Positions 9,452 to 18,824 of a DNA stretch of 27,171 nucleotides are shown here, in pieces (within the stretch, counting starts at the first letter, position 1; each line of letters opens with the position of its first letter). The notes under the pieces were generated by a model. The model was not told the origin of the DNA. It was given only the letters and a program-made list of their open reading frames with translations, and searched no databases. This DNA is from Bremia lactucae. Taxonomy: Eukaryota; Oomycota; Peronosporomycetes; Peronosporales; Peronosporaceae. The translations under genes were made by a program, and so were the position numbers. The stretch lies in the NCBI RefSeq assembly GCF_004359215.1, contig NC_090620.1:3722603-3749773 (forward strand), read 5' to 3'.

Positions 9452-9920
9452 TGCTGCACAATTCCCGTTAAGTACACCTTGTGTACTGCTAGTAATTAGA
9501 CCCACCACTTGGGTGTGGTTCACATTGTGGGCCACCCTTGTAAATGTGATGCATCTGAGGACATTCGCGTTAACGGGGATGACGGCTAACGTCATCCAAA
9601 TTACGAGGTATTTAGAATTATACACTCGCAACACATATCAGTGGATATCTACACAGATGGCATTTATGATATTTAAATTAAATTTATATTAGATACGATT
9701 ATATAAATCAGTCTGGAAACTACTTCCTAGCTCACAAGTGCGCATGTGGATCCGAATTACCGCTCCCGTGGCGTCACTTAAACTAAGACTTCTAATTCGT
9801 TGTGTAAGGTCACTTAGACGCCCACCAATTACCTCACTGTACGATAAAGAAGACAATCAACGGCATCCTCACGGTGTTCATTAGGTGTGTGCTAGTAGTG
9901 CGTGGTAACTTTAAGTGGCG
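9452..9920 (-). repeat. Copia-family LTR b
   Basis: It aligns in the same orientation as LTR a and inverted to LTR d. Shared blocks include CCCGTTAAGTACAC (9463), GGGTGTGGTTCACATTGTG (9509), the GATGACGGCTAACGTCATCC block (9579), TTACGAGGTATTTAG (9601) and CGCTCCCGTGGCGTCACTT (9761). Read on the minus strand it ends in GTGCAGCA, giving the expected CA terminus. The right-hand limit is approximate. Confidence 0.6.
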
Positions 9921-10091
9921 CCTCCATACACTTGGTAGCACTAGTAGGCCTTCCCACGACCCATCTCTCAGAGCGTGCCAGTGAGAATGATCCTCAAAAT
10001 CGATTGGGCTCATTTCCTCTACCTCTCCGAAAAAATCAGGAGATAGGAAGAACTTGCCGTAGGGACTTGGCGAGCAAGACCTGGCAGGCTC
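9921..10091. other. Junction between LTR b and gypsy C gag
   Basis: I see no independent gene in these 170 bases. They may hold the 5' untranslated leader of gypsy C or remnants of its LTR. The first recognisable gag codons follow at about 10092. Confidence 0.3.
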
Positions 10092-10928
10092 TTGGGCAGT
10101 CCTCCTGAGCAACATATTGCTCAGTTTGAGCAGTTTGAGGTGTTCGTGCTCGGACAGCGAAGGGTCGCGTCCGAGGCACATAGATCAGCAGCTGCGGAGT
10201 CCGTCACTACGTTTCAAAATGAGCTGGAGCGTGAGCAGGCTCGGAGCGAGGTCCTCAACAGGACTGTTGAGATGCTCTCTGCCCGGCCGCATGAGCCGAA
10301 GCCCATTCGGATGAAACCGCCTAAGTTCGATGGAACTGCAGCGCACACGATTGTCCACTGGCTGTTAGCCGTGGAGCAATGCGATGTCGTGCAGCTCATT
10401 AAGGACGACAGCCGGATGTTGTCGTACGCCATGTCGCATCTGCGCGGTAAGGCTTCAGAGTGGACTTACTCGGCGCTTATGGCGGACAGAAAGGCGTTCC
10501 CTACATAAGCGATATTTAAGGAAAAGTTTTACGCCATGTATCAGCCGCCGAACAACGAAGTGTTGCTTCAGGCGCGCTTCTTTGGAGCACGACAATTGAA
10601 GCGACCCCTGCAAGAATATATGCAGGAGATACGGTCGCTGTCGGCGTCCATATTGTGGGTCCGATACCAAAACACATTATGGTGCCCACGTTTCTTAACG
10701 GACTGCGGCACGGCCCATCGCGAGAGGTCTCTTTTGAAAAGGTGCTGTCGACATGGAAGAGGCAATCCAAATTGCTTTGTTGAGAAGCAATCCTTCAACA
10801 GTGCCTCGTCGACTGCTTGGTATAAGCCGACGATCGATACGTCAGATGCCACTCTTATGGAGTTAGGCAATGCAGACGTAGTCCGCTCTAAGTGCGGCAA
10901 GTGCGGCCATATGATGGCACGCTGCTAG
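10092..10928 (+). pseudogene. Gypsy C gag with zinc knuckle
   Basis: An N-terminal Glu/Gln/Arg-rich helix (QNELEREQARSEVLNRTVEM) precedes the gag domain, with PKFDGTAAHTIVHWLLAVEQ and LRGKASEWTYSALM. A TAA at 10506-10508 interrupts the frame, which then goes on in the same phase with AIFKEKFYAMYQPPNNEVLL and QEYMQEIRSLSAS. A frame change near 10650-10750 follows. The end carries the zinc knuckle KCGKCGHMMARC (about 10890-10925), whose spacing fits CCHC. The next codon is TAG. The twin in fragment F lacks the TAA but has other lesions, so decay was independent. Confidence 0.75.
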
Positions 10929-11039
10929 CCAGAGTCCCTGCTGGACTAAGACGCCCAGCAAGAGGACTCACTACCCAAAGGGTAATGGCAAGAACAAGTC
11001 TTGAATTTCGGATCTCATCCCTGCTGGTCTATAGTGCTT

Positions 11040-11583
11040 GATTACGAGGATATGACCATGTGATGACTATTCTCGTGGATTCGGGTGCATCACAGAATTT
11101 GTGAAACTCGCGGCTCTAGCATAGAGACCGCAGGGGCTTAAGTTGCTTTGCCAGGATGGCAAGCGAGAAGAGGCGACCATTAGTTTAACGAACGGCGCGC
11201 TAGTTCAAGTTGAATTAACCTACAGTTTTAGTGACTTCTCAGAGAAACTTTTACAGTGCTAGGTATGGAGAGTTCGTATGACCTCATCCTAGGCATGCCA
11301 TGGTTCGGCAAACCACCTACCATGGATGAGCTGGCGTACAAGCATAATTGCTAGCTCTACACAGGACACCGGAAATGATATGCTCCTGCGAGAGGCGTAT
11401 GCAACTGATATCGTGTACAACACAATTGAGGGTGCGTTGACGGGATGTCAAACGCCACCAAGTCCTACCCAGCTCGTGGAGACTGCGGTAGTGAAAAGGA
11501 CGATGACAAGTAGTCATGCGTCCAATGGTTTTGCACAGAGCCGAAAGCCTGTGAGAAAAGACGGCGAGCTTACAAGAAGTTGA
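11040..11583 (+). pseudogene. Gypsy C aspartic protease and linker remnant
   Basis: The protease motif ILVDSGASQN is readable at about 11070-11100 and is followed at once by a TGA. Further on, DLILGMPWFGK (11280-11312) is the second conserved protease block. The open stretch to 11583 (EGALTGCQ, VVKRTMTSSHAS) is the linker and aligns with the inverted copy at 19202-18825. Multiple stops and frame changes make it non-functional. Confidence 0.65.
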
Positions 11584-12149
11584 GCGTCGCATGAACCGGC
11601 ACAAAGCCTAGGGCCTGGTGCGGTTGGAAAGGGTGTGTTAGCCAGGAGAGCAACGGCACCCGCTTTCCAATTTAAGGTCGTGATTCCTCTGAGAACGAGT
11701 GTCCAGCAGATTTGGACGATCAAAGGCACGTCTTAATGAGTGACCTTCGGAGTAGTTCCTAATAGAGAGGTTTGTCCTTCGAACGAAGCGTTCGAGGCCG
11801 CCGTAGATAATATAGCGGAGGCATCCTCAGTTGAGGTACTCCAGAATGTGTTAAAATCTACCGAGGAGACAGTCAAACTCCCGGAGATGTTGTATCGTTT
11901 CCTTGCCGAATTAAAGGAAGGAATGATCCACGAGATTGTCACACCAGTTCCATAGCAGAACCCAATGGATTGTAGCTAGTCGTCGACAATGGACGAGATC
12001 GTCCTACAAACGGACAAAAAGAAATTGTTCGCTGCCCAAGGTCGGTATGCTTGACAGACAGCCCGGTCTATGAGGTTCTGTGAAAACATCGTGATGTGTT
12101 CCCAGAAGAAGTGCTGAGCCACCTACCGGCAGATTGGGCATCGGGCACG

Positions 12150-12478
12150 AAATTGATTTTGAACCTGGCATGTGACCAGGCAATGGCTGTTGCCGAAAGA
12201 ATAAATCGATTATATCGATGAGTTCTTCGACAAGCGAGTTAAGGCGGGACATGTGCTTGAGAGCAAATCGCCTCACTGCAGCCCGACATTTTGTGTGCGT
12301 AAAGCCTTAGGTGGATGACACGTGTATACGCTTTCTATAAAATGAGCACGGCGACCATACCGGCGCAAAAGCCAATCCCGCGAAAAGATGTCTTGTTGAA
12401 TTCCATGGGAAAGTCAACTATCTTTTGCGCGTTGGATTTAAAAGATGGCTACTATCAGGTACTCGTGAGAGAATTTAA
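12150..12478 (+). pseudogene. Gypsy C reverse transcriptase N-terminal fragment
   Basis: Fragments in shifting frames spell KSPHCSPTFCVRKALGG, TIPAQKPIPRKDVLL and CALDLKDGYYQVLV, which are the RT fingers and motif A with its catalytic Asp retained. The frame then hits a TGA and the family pattern stops near 12478. The palm motif with the YxDD box is absent. Sequence from 11600 to 12150 includes LPEMLYRFLAELKEGMIHEI, probably the region upstream of RT, with several stops. Confidence 0.65.
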
Positions 12479-12479
12479 C

Positions 12480-13914
12480 TGATCATGACTAACGTTTTCT
12501 TGTTACCACTGATGCCTCTAAATATTTTGTTGGTGGTATTCTCTCTCAGATTCATTTTGGTACATTGCCCTGTCTAATAAGATTAGAATTCATAAATTTA
12601 ATTGGGTGACGCATGAAAAAGAACTTTTTGTGATTAGCTTGCATTGGAAAAGTGGCGTCATTACCGTTATGGTTGTGAATTTGACATCTATACTGACTAC
12701 AGTGCATGCAAATGGTTCCTGCTTCATCCGAATTTTCGCCAAAGCTGGCTCGTTTTTTTCGTTCTTTTCGCAATTTTCATTTAAGCTGCATCACGTTAAA
12801 TGCCATTGAAATGTGGTTGCTGATGCTTTATCACGTCAATTTTTGGATGAGTCAATGCAAACTGTGTCACAACAACAGTGCGCAACTCCCACTGTAGAGA
12901 AACTACCAGCTGCAGTCAACTTGTCACTGTATCGGACGAGCTACTTATTCATCTTCCCGCTTTCATTTCGTTGGAGAGGAGGGTGCTTCCAGCGGTCCTA
13001 CTCCTGTTGATTTACAGCTTACTCACGACAAAGGACATGCACGGCTGGACCATCCATGTTCTGTTAATGCGATCAAGCCTTCATCTATTGCTGTCAATGT
13101 GACACAACAATCTCAAATTGGAGCTCGCTTGGTTGGTCTGATTTGGTTTGCAAGAAATTTGCCGACGGATATGTACTTGTCCCGATTTCGCAGAACAATC
13201 TAAGCACCCTGATTGGTTATATGTCAAACACAATAGTTACTGGCCGTATAGAACGCAATTTATTAAATTCGCGAAGTATTCCTAGTACCACAAATCAGGC
13301 GCAATATGGAATCGCTGAGTGTTAAAATAAGTTCAGGACCGTCGTCAAGAGATGAATGATCTAGCAAAAAACGTTTAACTCAAGCTCAAGAGAAGTACTA
13401 CGACAAGAAACGAACTGCTATTACTTTCAAAGCAAGAGATTTGGATATATTGGATACTCGTCGTAAGCCTGTGAAACATGTTATACAAGACATTGATGGA
13501 AACTGCCAACAATAACTGCTCGTAAAGTTGGATCATTGGAAATTATCAGAATGGTCAACCTTAATGTTGCAAAGTTAAAACTTCCGCAAAGTATGAGTTG
13601 ATTGAACCTCACGTACAATATTAACGTGTTAAGTCACTATCATAAAGATCCATTCCAAATTCAGACTCGTCCGATTTCAATTTTATTTCGAATTGTATTG
13701 ACGAGAAAAGTGGTGAAACGATGTACTTATTCGAACAGCTTCTTCGAAAGCGTTATATAAATTTTAAATTTGAATGGCTCGTCACGTGCGTGAATTACCC
13801 GACCATGACGCTACATGGGAGCGTGAACAAAATATTCGTCACGTATCTCATTGGAATACTCTCGTCGTCGATTTCGAGAAGCAGCAACAAGAAGTCAAGT
13901 CCGGGAGGATTTAA
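12480..13914 (+). mobile_element. Gypsy element D fragment (chromovirus-like): RNase H to chromodomain
   Basis: This AT-richer stretch starts inside RNase H (VTTDASKYFVGGILS, about 12505; NWVTHEKELFVISL, 12600; FKLHHVKCH and VVADALSRQF, 12780-12845). It continues through poorly readable sequence (12900-13340) to the integrase C-terminus (QAQEKYYDKKRTAITF, LDTRRKPVKHVIQD, NVAKLKLPQSM) and a C-terminal chromodomain, ending at a TAA at 13912-13914. At least five frame changes or stops are needed to follow it. The integrase catalytic core was not recognised. Confidence 0.65.
13721..13914 (+). pseudogene. Chromodomain at the end of a gypsy integrase
   Basis: After YLFEQLLRKRYINFKFEWLV, a one-base frame change near 13788 leads to RELPDHDATWEREQNI, RHVSHWNTLVVDFEKQQQ and then a TAA at 13912-13914. 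The spacing of Trp and acidic residues after the beta-strands is that of retroelement chromodomains, which in chromoviruses direct integration to marked chromatin. The frame change breaks it here. Confidence 0.65.
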
Positions 13915-14110
13915 AATTGTATCATCTCAATGGTGGGTTGGCAGAGTATCTGCGTGCTTTTATATTATTTTCAGATAGTTGGAGAACTGGATTAGCAAAT
14001 ATCAAGGTGAGCCAGGATTCTCTTACTTTATATCACTTTTCATTTTATCTTAAATCATTAACAGCACCGCCTCATACAAGGCCCCCCTACAGGACTCACT
14101 TAAGGTCGTC
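13915..14110. other. Unassigned junction between gypsy D and copia E
   Basis: A plus frame is open from 13851 to 14159, but I cannot connect its residues to the chromodomain upstream or the copia sequence downstream. It probably holds the element border or 3' non-coding sequence. Confidence 0.3.
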
Positions 14111-14129
14111 TACTTCCTCTGCTTTCTAC

Positions 14130-15560
14130 TGTTGGTGTTACATGCGTGCAGTTAAATAGAGAACATTTATGTATTACGAAAAAGGGAACGCTTACGTTGC
14201 GTGTGACGGCACGCGGAGTGGAAAAGACGTTCGAGATTACGAATAAGTACTTTGCGAAGATGTAAAACATAATATGATCTCGTATGGCGTTTTAGACAAA
14301 AAGGAGTATTAACTCGATGGAGTGGAGAGTCAGCGTGTAATTGCTCAGAAAGACGGTGGTGCTATTGCTTTTGACGTGGATCTGCAGAGAAACGTATTGG
14401 TTGTGCACGCTAGCGTAGTTGAGATATATGTCGCGGGCTGGAGTGATTATGGCCGCGCTTGAGGGCGAGGCGAATGGAACAGACAACGAGTCCGAAAATT
14501 TACTTTGGTTGACGTGCACAAGCGCCTATTGTAACAGGGCACTACGATTTGTACTGCTTAAGTACAAGTCCACTTCGCACTGCTTTAGTTGCGAGTGGTG
14601 CCTTACATTATTTCACGTACACTAGTACGTACGGAGGAAGACTTCTCTTTAAGTCAACTAGCTTAAAGAGGATAAAATGAAAACTGTATTAATCTAATTA
14701 ATCTTCTATCTATCTTGTAAATGCTAAATTAATTATAAACTAATACTAAACATGCAATTGAATTCTTATCGTATTTTATCTGTATCTCTCTTTTGTTTAC
14801 ATCTACAGCTGATTAGTCTGCGGAATAAATTGATATAATGGTGTATACCTAGTTATAGATAAGATTTTTGAACATGACTATTTGAAGTTCTATCCTCCAA
14901 ATATTATCCACTTTTAGATAATATCTTAATTAACAACCTTTGAGTAATAATTTCATGGAACGATACACCCCGTTACACCTAGGACACTTGAACTGCGACG
15001 CTGTAGAGAGGCTTGCACGAGACCCGAGTTCTGAGATACGGACCACAGGAAAGTGAACTGTCTAAATTGCGCGGAAGGAGAGCAGTCTAAAAATATACAA
15101 TCTCGTAAGGACAATGGGTGCCACTCACTCATTGACAGAATCGGAGGGGTGATCTGTCCGGACCTAAAATCCCGATGACTCCAAGAGGCAGACTCAAGAA
15201 TTGCTGCATAATTAATTTCGTGAATCATAATTCCAATTATTATACGGCTTTCTTAGCGAAGACTAATGACGCCGCAGCAAAAAAATGAGCATTCTTAGTG
15301 TTCTTTGAGCGAAATTTCAACAGCAAGATTCACATATTACGAACGGACAGCGTTGGAGAATATAAGAGTGTGGATCGCTTTTATAAAGAGACTGGGGTTG
15401 CCAGACAACGTAGTGGGGCTTGGAATCAAGCGAGTAATGGTAAGGCGGAAATGATGCATAGGACGGTCATGAATATGGTTAAATGTATGATATTTGTCTG
15501 CGGGCTGCCAATTTCTTTCGAGGTGATGCTGTCCAGTACGCCGCGTGCTTACTGATAGGC
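14130..15560 (+). pseudogene. Copia E pre-integrase and integrase core
   Basis: Readable blocks are TLTLRVTARGVEKTFEITN, AQKDGGAIAFDVDLQ and the zinc-finger segment, where VHKRL before the inserted LTR joins GHLNCDAVERLARDP after it. NCLNCAEGEQ supplies the CxxC. The catalytic core shows GVICPDLK (first Asp), LRTDSVGEY (second Asp) and NQASNGKAEMMHRTV (Glu), ending near 15555 with GLPISFEVML. Stops and frame changes occur at several places, for example near 14256, 14460 and 15287. Confidence 0.75.
14530..14977. repeat. Solo LTR of an unrelated retrotransposon inserted in copia E
   Basis: The 448-bp segment starts TGTAACAGGG and ends CCCGTTACA, so its ends are six-base inverted repeats with TG...CA termini. 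It is AT-rich, has no coding potential, and contains several hairpins, including CTCTTTAAG/CTTAAAGAG (14645-14670) and ACGTAC/GTACGT (about 14618-14633). Flanks are CCTAT on the left and CCTAG on the right, a 5-bp target duplication with one mismatch. Removing the insert and one flank restores the copia frame as HKRLGHL. It is unrelated to LTRs a-d. Strand cannot be fixed. Confidence 0.8.
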
Positions 15561-15599
15561 CACCCACAAACTCGACTCCCGGACGTGCATTACCTCTGA

Positions 15600-16764
15600 A
15601 GCTGCTCACGAAGTAGACGCCACAATTGGGCAAAATATTCGTTTTCGGGACAGTTTGCCGAGATCCAAAAAATAAGAATTTTTCTCAGCACGCCCATCAA
15701 AGAATTATAGTGGGTATTGACGAGGAAACGTAAGGCTACTATGCATGCTTGCCAAAAGAAAAGGTGGTAGTGACAACTCAACACGTGAGAAATAATGGGA
15801 TCCTGGACAAGACGCAAAAAGAACAGGTTAAGAGATTGTATCTGGAGGACAATCAATCTGGGGAAGAGACAGTCCAGAAAGACGCCTAAACTGCTGCGAC
15901 AGAAGGTGGACCAAAACCTGCGGGGAAATTTTTTTAAGGGACGCAAAAATAATACTAAGAAAAATACCTGGACACGAGAGCGGCCGGTGATGCAATTATT
16001 CGACCGTCAGGATCAAGAACTGCACGTGAGAGTGCTCGGCAGGAGGAGTCGGGTGCAGGCTTGGTGAATAGTATCGTCGAACCGGATCCGAAGAGTTACG
16101 GTGAAGCTATGCGTAGCGGATACAAAGACGGCTGGATGAAAGCCATGGTAGAAGAGCTAAAAGCTTTGGAAGAGAACGGCATGTGGAAAGTGGTGAAAGT
16201 CCTCGAGGGCGTCCATGTATTACACACGAATTGGGTCTTTAAGACGAAATTAGATGCTGAGGGTCTAATTGAACACCCAAAAGCGAGGCTTGTTGCCTGC
16301 GGGAACGAACAGTCGTTTGGAGCTAGCTATAACATCACCTTCGCGGCGGTTATTAACAGGACTAGTGACAAGCTAATTTTTTTTTGCGTTAGCGCGAAAT
16401 GGCGAATTCCCGCCAAGCACGGAGACGTGGCTAATGCGCATCTGAAGGCTGAGAAGGAAGCAAATTTGGCGATCTTTATTTATATTTTTCAAGGAATGAT
16501 GGTCTGAGAGAGTTGCGGAAAATACTCGGAGTGGGTCACAATAGCAAAATTGCACTGGAGCTGAAGAAGGCCCTGCACGGCCTGAAATTGTTCGGACGTC
16601 TGTGGAATCAACTGCACCAAAAACTGGTGAAAATCGGGTTCGTTCAGAGCTTCACCGACACGGCGTGTATTTTAGATGACTTTAAAATGAAGCAGGCACA
16701 CGGAGTGCGTACTCCGATTGCACCAGAATGGAACGAGACATCAAGGTACCGATCCTGGTGGTGA
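15600..16764 (+). pseudogene. Copia E linker and reverse transcriptase
   Basis: The linker reads, across frame changes, through RDPKNKNFSQ, RIIVGIDEET and KEKVVVTTQHVRN (15650-15790). RT follows at 16061-16507 (KAMVEELKALEENGMW, VFKTKLDAEGLIEHPKARLV), a TGA (16505-16507) and then 16513-16764 (LKKALHGLKLFGRLWNQL, MKQAHGVRTPIAPEWNE). The catalytic YVDD region is deleted between ILDD and FKMK. The Arg of KARLVACG, usual in copia RT, is kept here but is Gly in the left arm. Confidence 0.8.
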
Positions 16765-17117
16765 GTGATTCGCCACTCACTTCAGGACCGGGAGGTCCCA
16801 CGTTTGATATCGGGGGCCGACAAATCCTCCAAAGCATAATGGGAGGTGATGTTGTCCTGCGCATCAAAAGGCGTATTTGATTCGAAATAAAAAATAATAA
16901 TTAAAAAAAATCATTGGAGGGCAAGTTCGGTGTAGCACACCAGAATGGAACGAGGTTCCGTTTTAGGGCCGGGGGGTCCTGGCTTGATACCCGGAGCCGA
17001 CAAATCCTCTTAGTACAATGGGAGGTGGTCTTGTCCTGTGCATCGAGAAAGCGTTCATGATTTGAATTCAAAAATCAACCAATTATCAATTGAAGGGCAA
17101 GTCCGGTGTGTTTCCAC
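16723..17117. repeat. Tandem repeat block in copia E (two units)
   Basis: Units begin at 16723 and 16940 (CCAGAATGGAACGAG) and at 17118 (CCATAATGAAACAAG, partial), giving lengths of 217 and 178 bp. It is the mirror image of 7963-8357. The block separates the EWNE motif, which normally lies in the linker between RT and RNase H, from LPASGGDNVVEVRKF and FLSLVGSLMRIARCTRP downstream (17150-17270). Confidence 0.7.
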
Positions 17118-17139
17118 CATAATGAAACAAGGTCCGACG

Positions 17140-17854
17140 ACCTATGGAAGACAGATTGCCTGCCTCTGGTGGTGACAATGTGGTGGAAGTGAGGAAGTTT
17201 TTATCATTAGTAGGAAGTTTAATGCGGATTGCAAGATGTACGAGGCCGCACATAATGTTCGCGGTATATAAAGCATCGCGACGCACACATGACCCACTAT
17301 AGAACATTACATTCTCGCGAAACGGAAACTGCGGTATCTGGGTGAAACGAAGGAGCTGACGCTCAGGGATGATAGGAGCGCGAACTCCTGAAAATCTCTG
17401 CAAATAGGATGCAGACTATACTACGGATAAACAAGATCGGAAGTGTGTCAGACGCGGACTGGATATGCTCGATGGAATGGCAGTAAGCTGGACGTGCAAG
17501 AAGCAAGGAGGAGTCACTCTCACGACATTTTAAGCTGAAGTTACGGTGGCTTCAGTGATGGCTACGTAACTCTTCGAAATTCGTGAACTGTTTGCTGAGT
17601 TGTGCGTCAAATACGAGCAACCTATGACGCTGCCAGTCGACAACCAGGCTGCACTTAAGAAGCTAGGTGAAGAGGGCGCATCTGCAACAGCTAAGCACGT
17701 ATTTTTTTGGGGGAGTTGTATAAAGGGTGGAATCCTAAAGCCGGAGTATTGGGAGGGAGAACGAATACTAGCAGACTTAATGACCAAAGCAGACGACGCA
17801 TTGAAATTGGACGTGCTGCGGAGCATGGAGGGCTGCATTAGGGCGCAGGAATAA
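17140..17854 (+). pseudogene. Copia E post-RT region and RNase H
   Basis: FLSLVGSLMRIARCTRPHIM (about 17200-17260) marks the conserved segment before RNase H. After several stops, GLDMLDGMAVSWTCKKQGGV (about 17458) and an open frame at 17600-17854 cover the end of RNase H, with VDNQAALKKLG, TAKHVFFWGS and ERILADLMTK, and the frame ends with TAA. The middle of the domain, around 17530-17590, has stop codons. Confidence 0.7.
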
Positions 17855-18129
17855 ACAGCTGAGTTTCGCTGAAGCGGGATTAAGCTGGAGACTAAGGTCG
17901 TTCAGCAAATATGTAACTGGCTGCAGGAGCAGTCGCGTCGTACTAAGGTACGAGTATTTGGCGAGAATGTTTGTACTGTTCGACACTGTCGTTCAGAAGA
18001 AGTGTTGAAGATTGGGTCTCCGACCAGGGATGCGAAGCACCGAGCAGCTGCGATTACCAATCTAGAATTGGCTAGCTTTGGACAGGTTGCGTCTGGGCTT
18101 CGTGTGTAGGTGAACACGTCGTAATGCGG

Positions 18130-18419
18130 CCACGATCTACTTAGACACACACTATAGCACAGCGAGGAAGCGGTTAGACCGCCTTCTCTTGCGTGCAGTG
18201 AGGTAGTTGTGGTGGGCGCCTTAGCGGCCTCACCCTACGCACTAAGAAACTCCAGTAAAGTGTCGTCACGGGAGCGGAAATCCGGCTCCTCGTGCGCATT
18301 TACTAAATAGGAAGTAGATCTCAGACAGAAATATATTTAATCGTATTAAATATACATACCTATTTTTTACCAAATAAAATATTATCTCTATAGATAACAC
18401 TATTATGTATTGCGAGTGC
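18130..18419 (+). repeat. Copia-family LTR c, truncated
   Basis: This is the start of the 3' LTR of element E. It matches LTR a in inverse (positions sum to 25080) up to TGTATTGCGAG, where similarity also to LTR d ends at about 18416-18419. The remainder of the LTR, about 200 bp, is missing and replaced by unrelated sequence. Confidence 0.7.
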
Positions 18420-18681
18420 CCCAAAACTCTTTCTGGTTGTTTTCACGGCTGTTTTCAGTTGCAGAAGTTGCCTCAGCCGTCGCCATTGCAGAGCGTAGAG
18501 CAGGTTGGTCGACAGCAGCAACATTCGTGGCCGCAATCGCAGCAGCAATACTTTGAATGCAACTTTTCATGAAAAATCTTTTGGAAGAAGAAAAGCTCGG
18601 AATCCTTAGCCGGTAATTGGCAAAATGGATGTGAATTGACATTATTGACTTCTCAGCAAGAATCCCAGAAAATTAAAGAGA
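18420..18681. other. Unassigned sequence between LTR c and the gap
   Basis: These 260 bases do not belong to LTR c. A minus-strand frame is open from 18642 to 18403 with an Ala/Thr/Ser-rich segment (SIAAAIAATNVAAV, MATAEATSATENSR). Its composition is coding-like, but I recognise no family, and its 5' side is next to the gap and its 3' side runs into the LTR. Treat it as a possible fragment only. Confidence 0.25.
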
Positions 18682-18781
18682 NNNNNNNNNNNNNNNNNNN
18701 NNNNNNNNNNNNNNNNNNNNNNNNNNNNNNNNNNNNNNNNNNNNNNNNNNNNNNNNNNNNNNNNNNNNNNNNNNNNNNNNN
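18682..18781. other. Assembly gap of 100 Ns
   Basis: Exactly 100 undetermined bases, a conventional placeholder length. The true distance and orientation between 18681 and 18782 are unknown. Gypsy fragment F runs into the gap while still aligning with element C. Confidence 0.99.
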
Positions 18782-18824
18782 GTCTTTGACGGCCACGAAC
18801 ACCTCGTTCGAAGGACCGTCCTCT

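Larger units (their letters stand above)
6430..9920 (-). mobile_element. Copia element B, internally deleted, flanked by two diverged LTRs
   Basis: Reading leftwards: an LTR (about 9920-9452), 120 bp of unassigned sequence, a pol segment starting in the integrase-RT linker (from 9331), RT (9019-8316), a tandem repeat block, RNase H (about 7622-7226), then the other LTR (about 6950-6430). Gag, protease and the integrase core are missing. From 6661 to 9331 it is the inverted copy of 15749-18419. The LTRs a and b align over several hundred bases but with many differences, so the insertion looks old unless the two LTRs come from different insertions. Confidence 0.7.
10092..12478 (+). mobile_element. 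Ty3/gypsy element C, plus strand, truncated and degenerate
   Basis: It holds gag (10092-10928), a protease (11040-11320) and the first part of RT (12150-12478). Similarity and coding character end abruptly at 12478, where base composition turns AT-rich and an RNase H of a different look begins. It belongs to the same family as fragment F (18782-20530, minus). Gag nucleotide identity between the two is roughly 80-85 percent where compared by eye. No LTR of its own was recognised. Confidence 0.75.
14110..18419 (+). mobile_element. Copia element E, 5' truncated, interrupted by a solo LTR
   Basis: Order on the plus strand: end of protease and pre-integrase region (14110-14529), inserted LTR (14530-14977), pre-integrase and integrase (14978-15560), linker (15560-16060), RT (16061-16764), tandem repeat block (16723-17117), RNase H (17140-17854), and a 3' LTR cut off at about 18419. 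Integrase before RT is the copia order. From 15749 on it is the inverted twin of element B. No intact frame survives and the RT active site is deleted. Confidence 0.8.
15749..18419. repeat. Right arm of the 2.67-kb inverted repeat
   Basis: It is the reverse complement of 6661-9331. It carries the same RT stop, the same loss of the YVDD region and the same tandem repeat block as the left arm. Unlike the left arm it continues beyond the breakpoint into integrase coding, so it is the more complete copy. Confidence 0.9.

Noticed and set aside
6661..18419. Inverted repeat as a terminal inverted repeat DNA transposon or Helitron
   Set aside because: The arms contain copia pol and LTR sequence with no transposase between them, so two retroelement copies explain it.
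18403..18642. Ala-rich minus-strand frame next to the gap, considered as a secreted effector or gene start
   Set aside because: No convincing signal peptide or effector motif such as RXLR, and it runs into the copia LTR. Kept only as an unassigned region.
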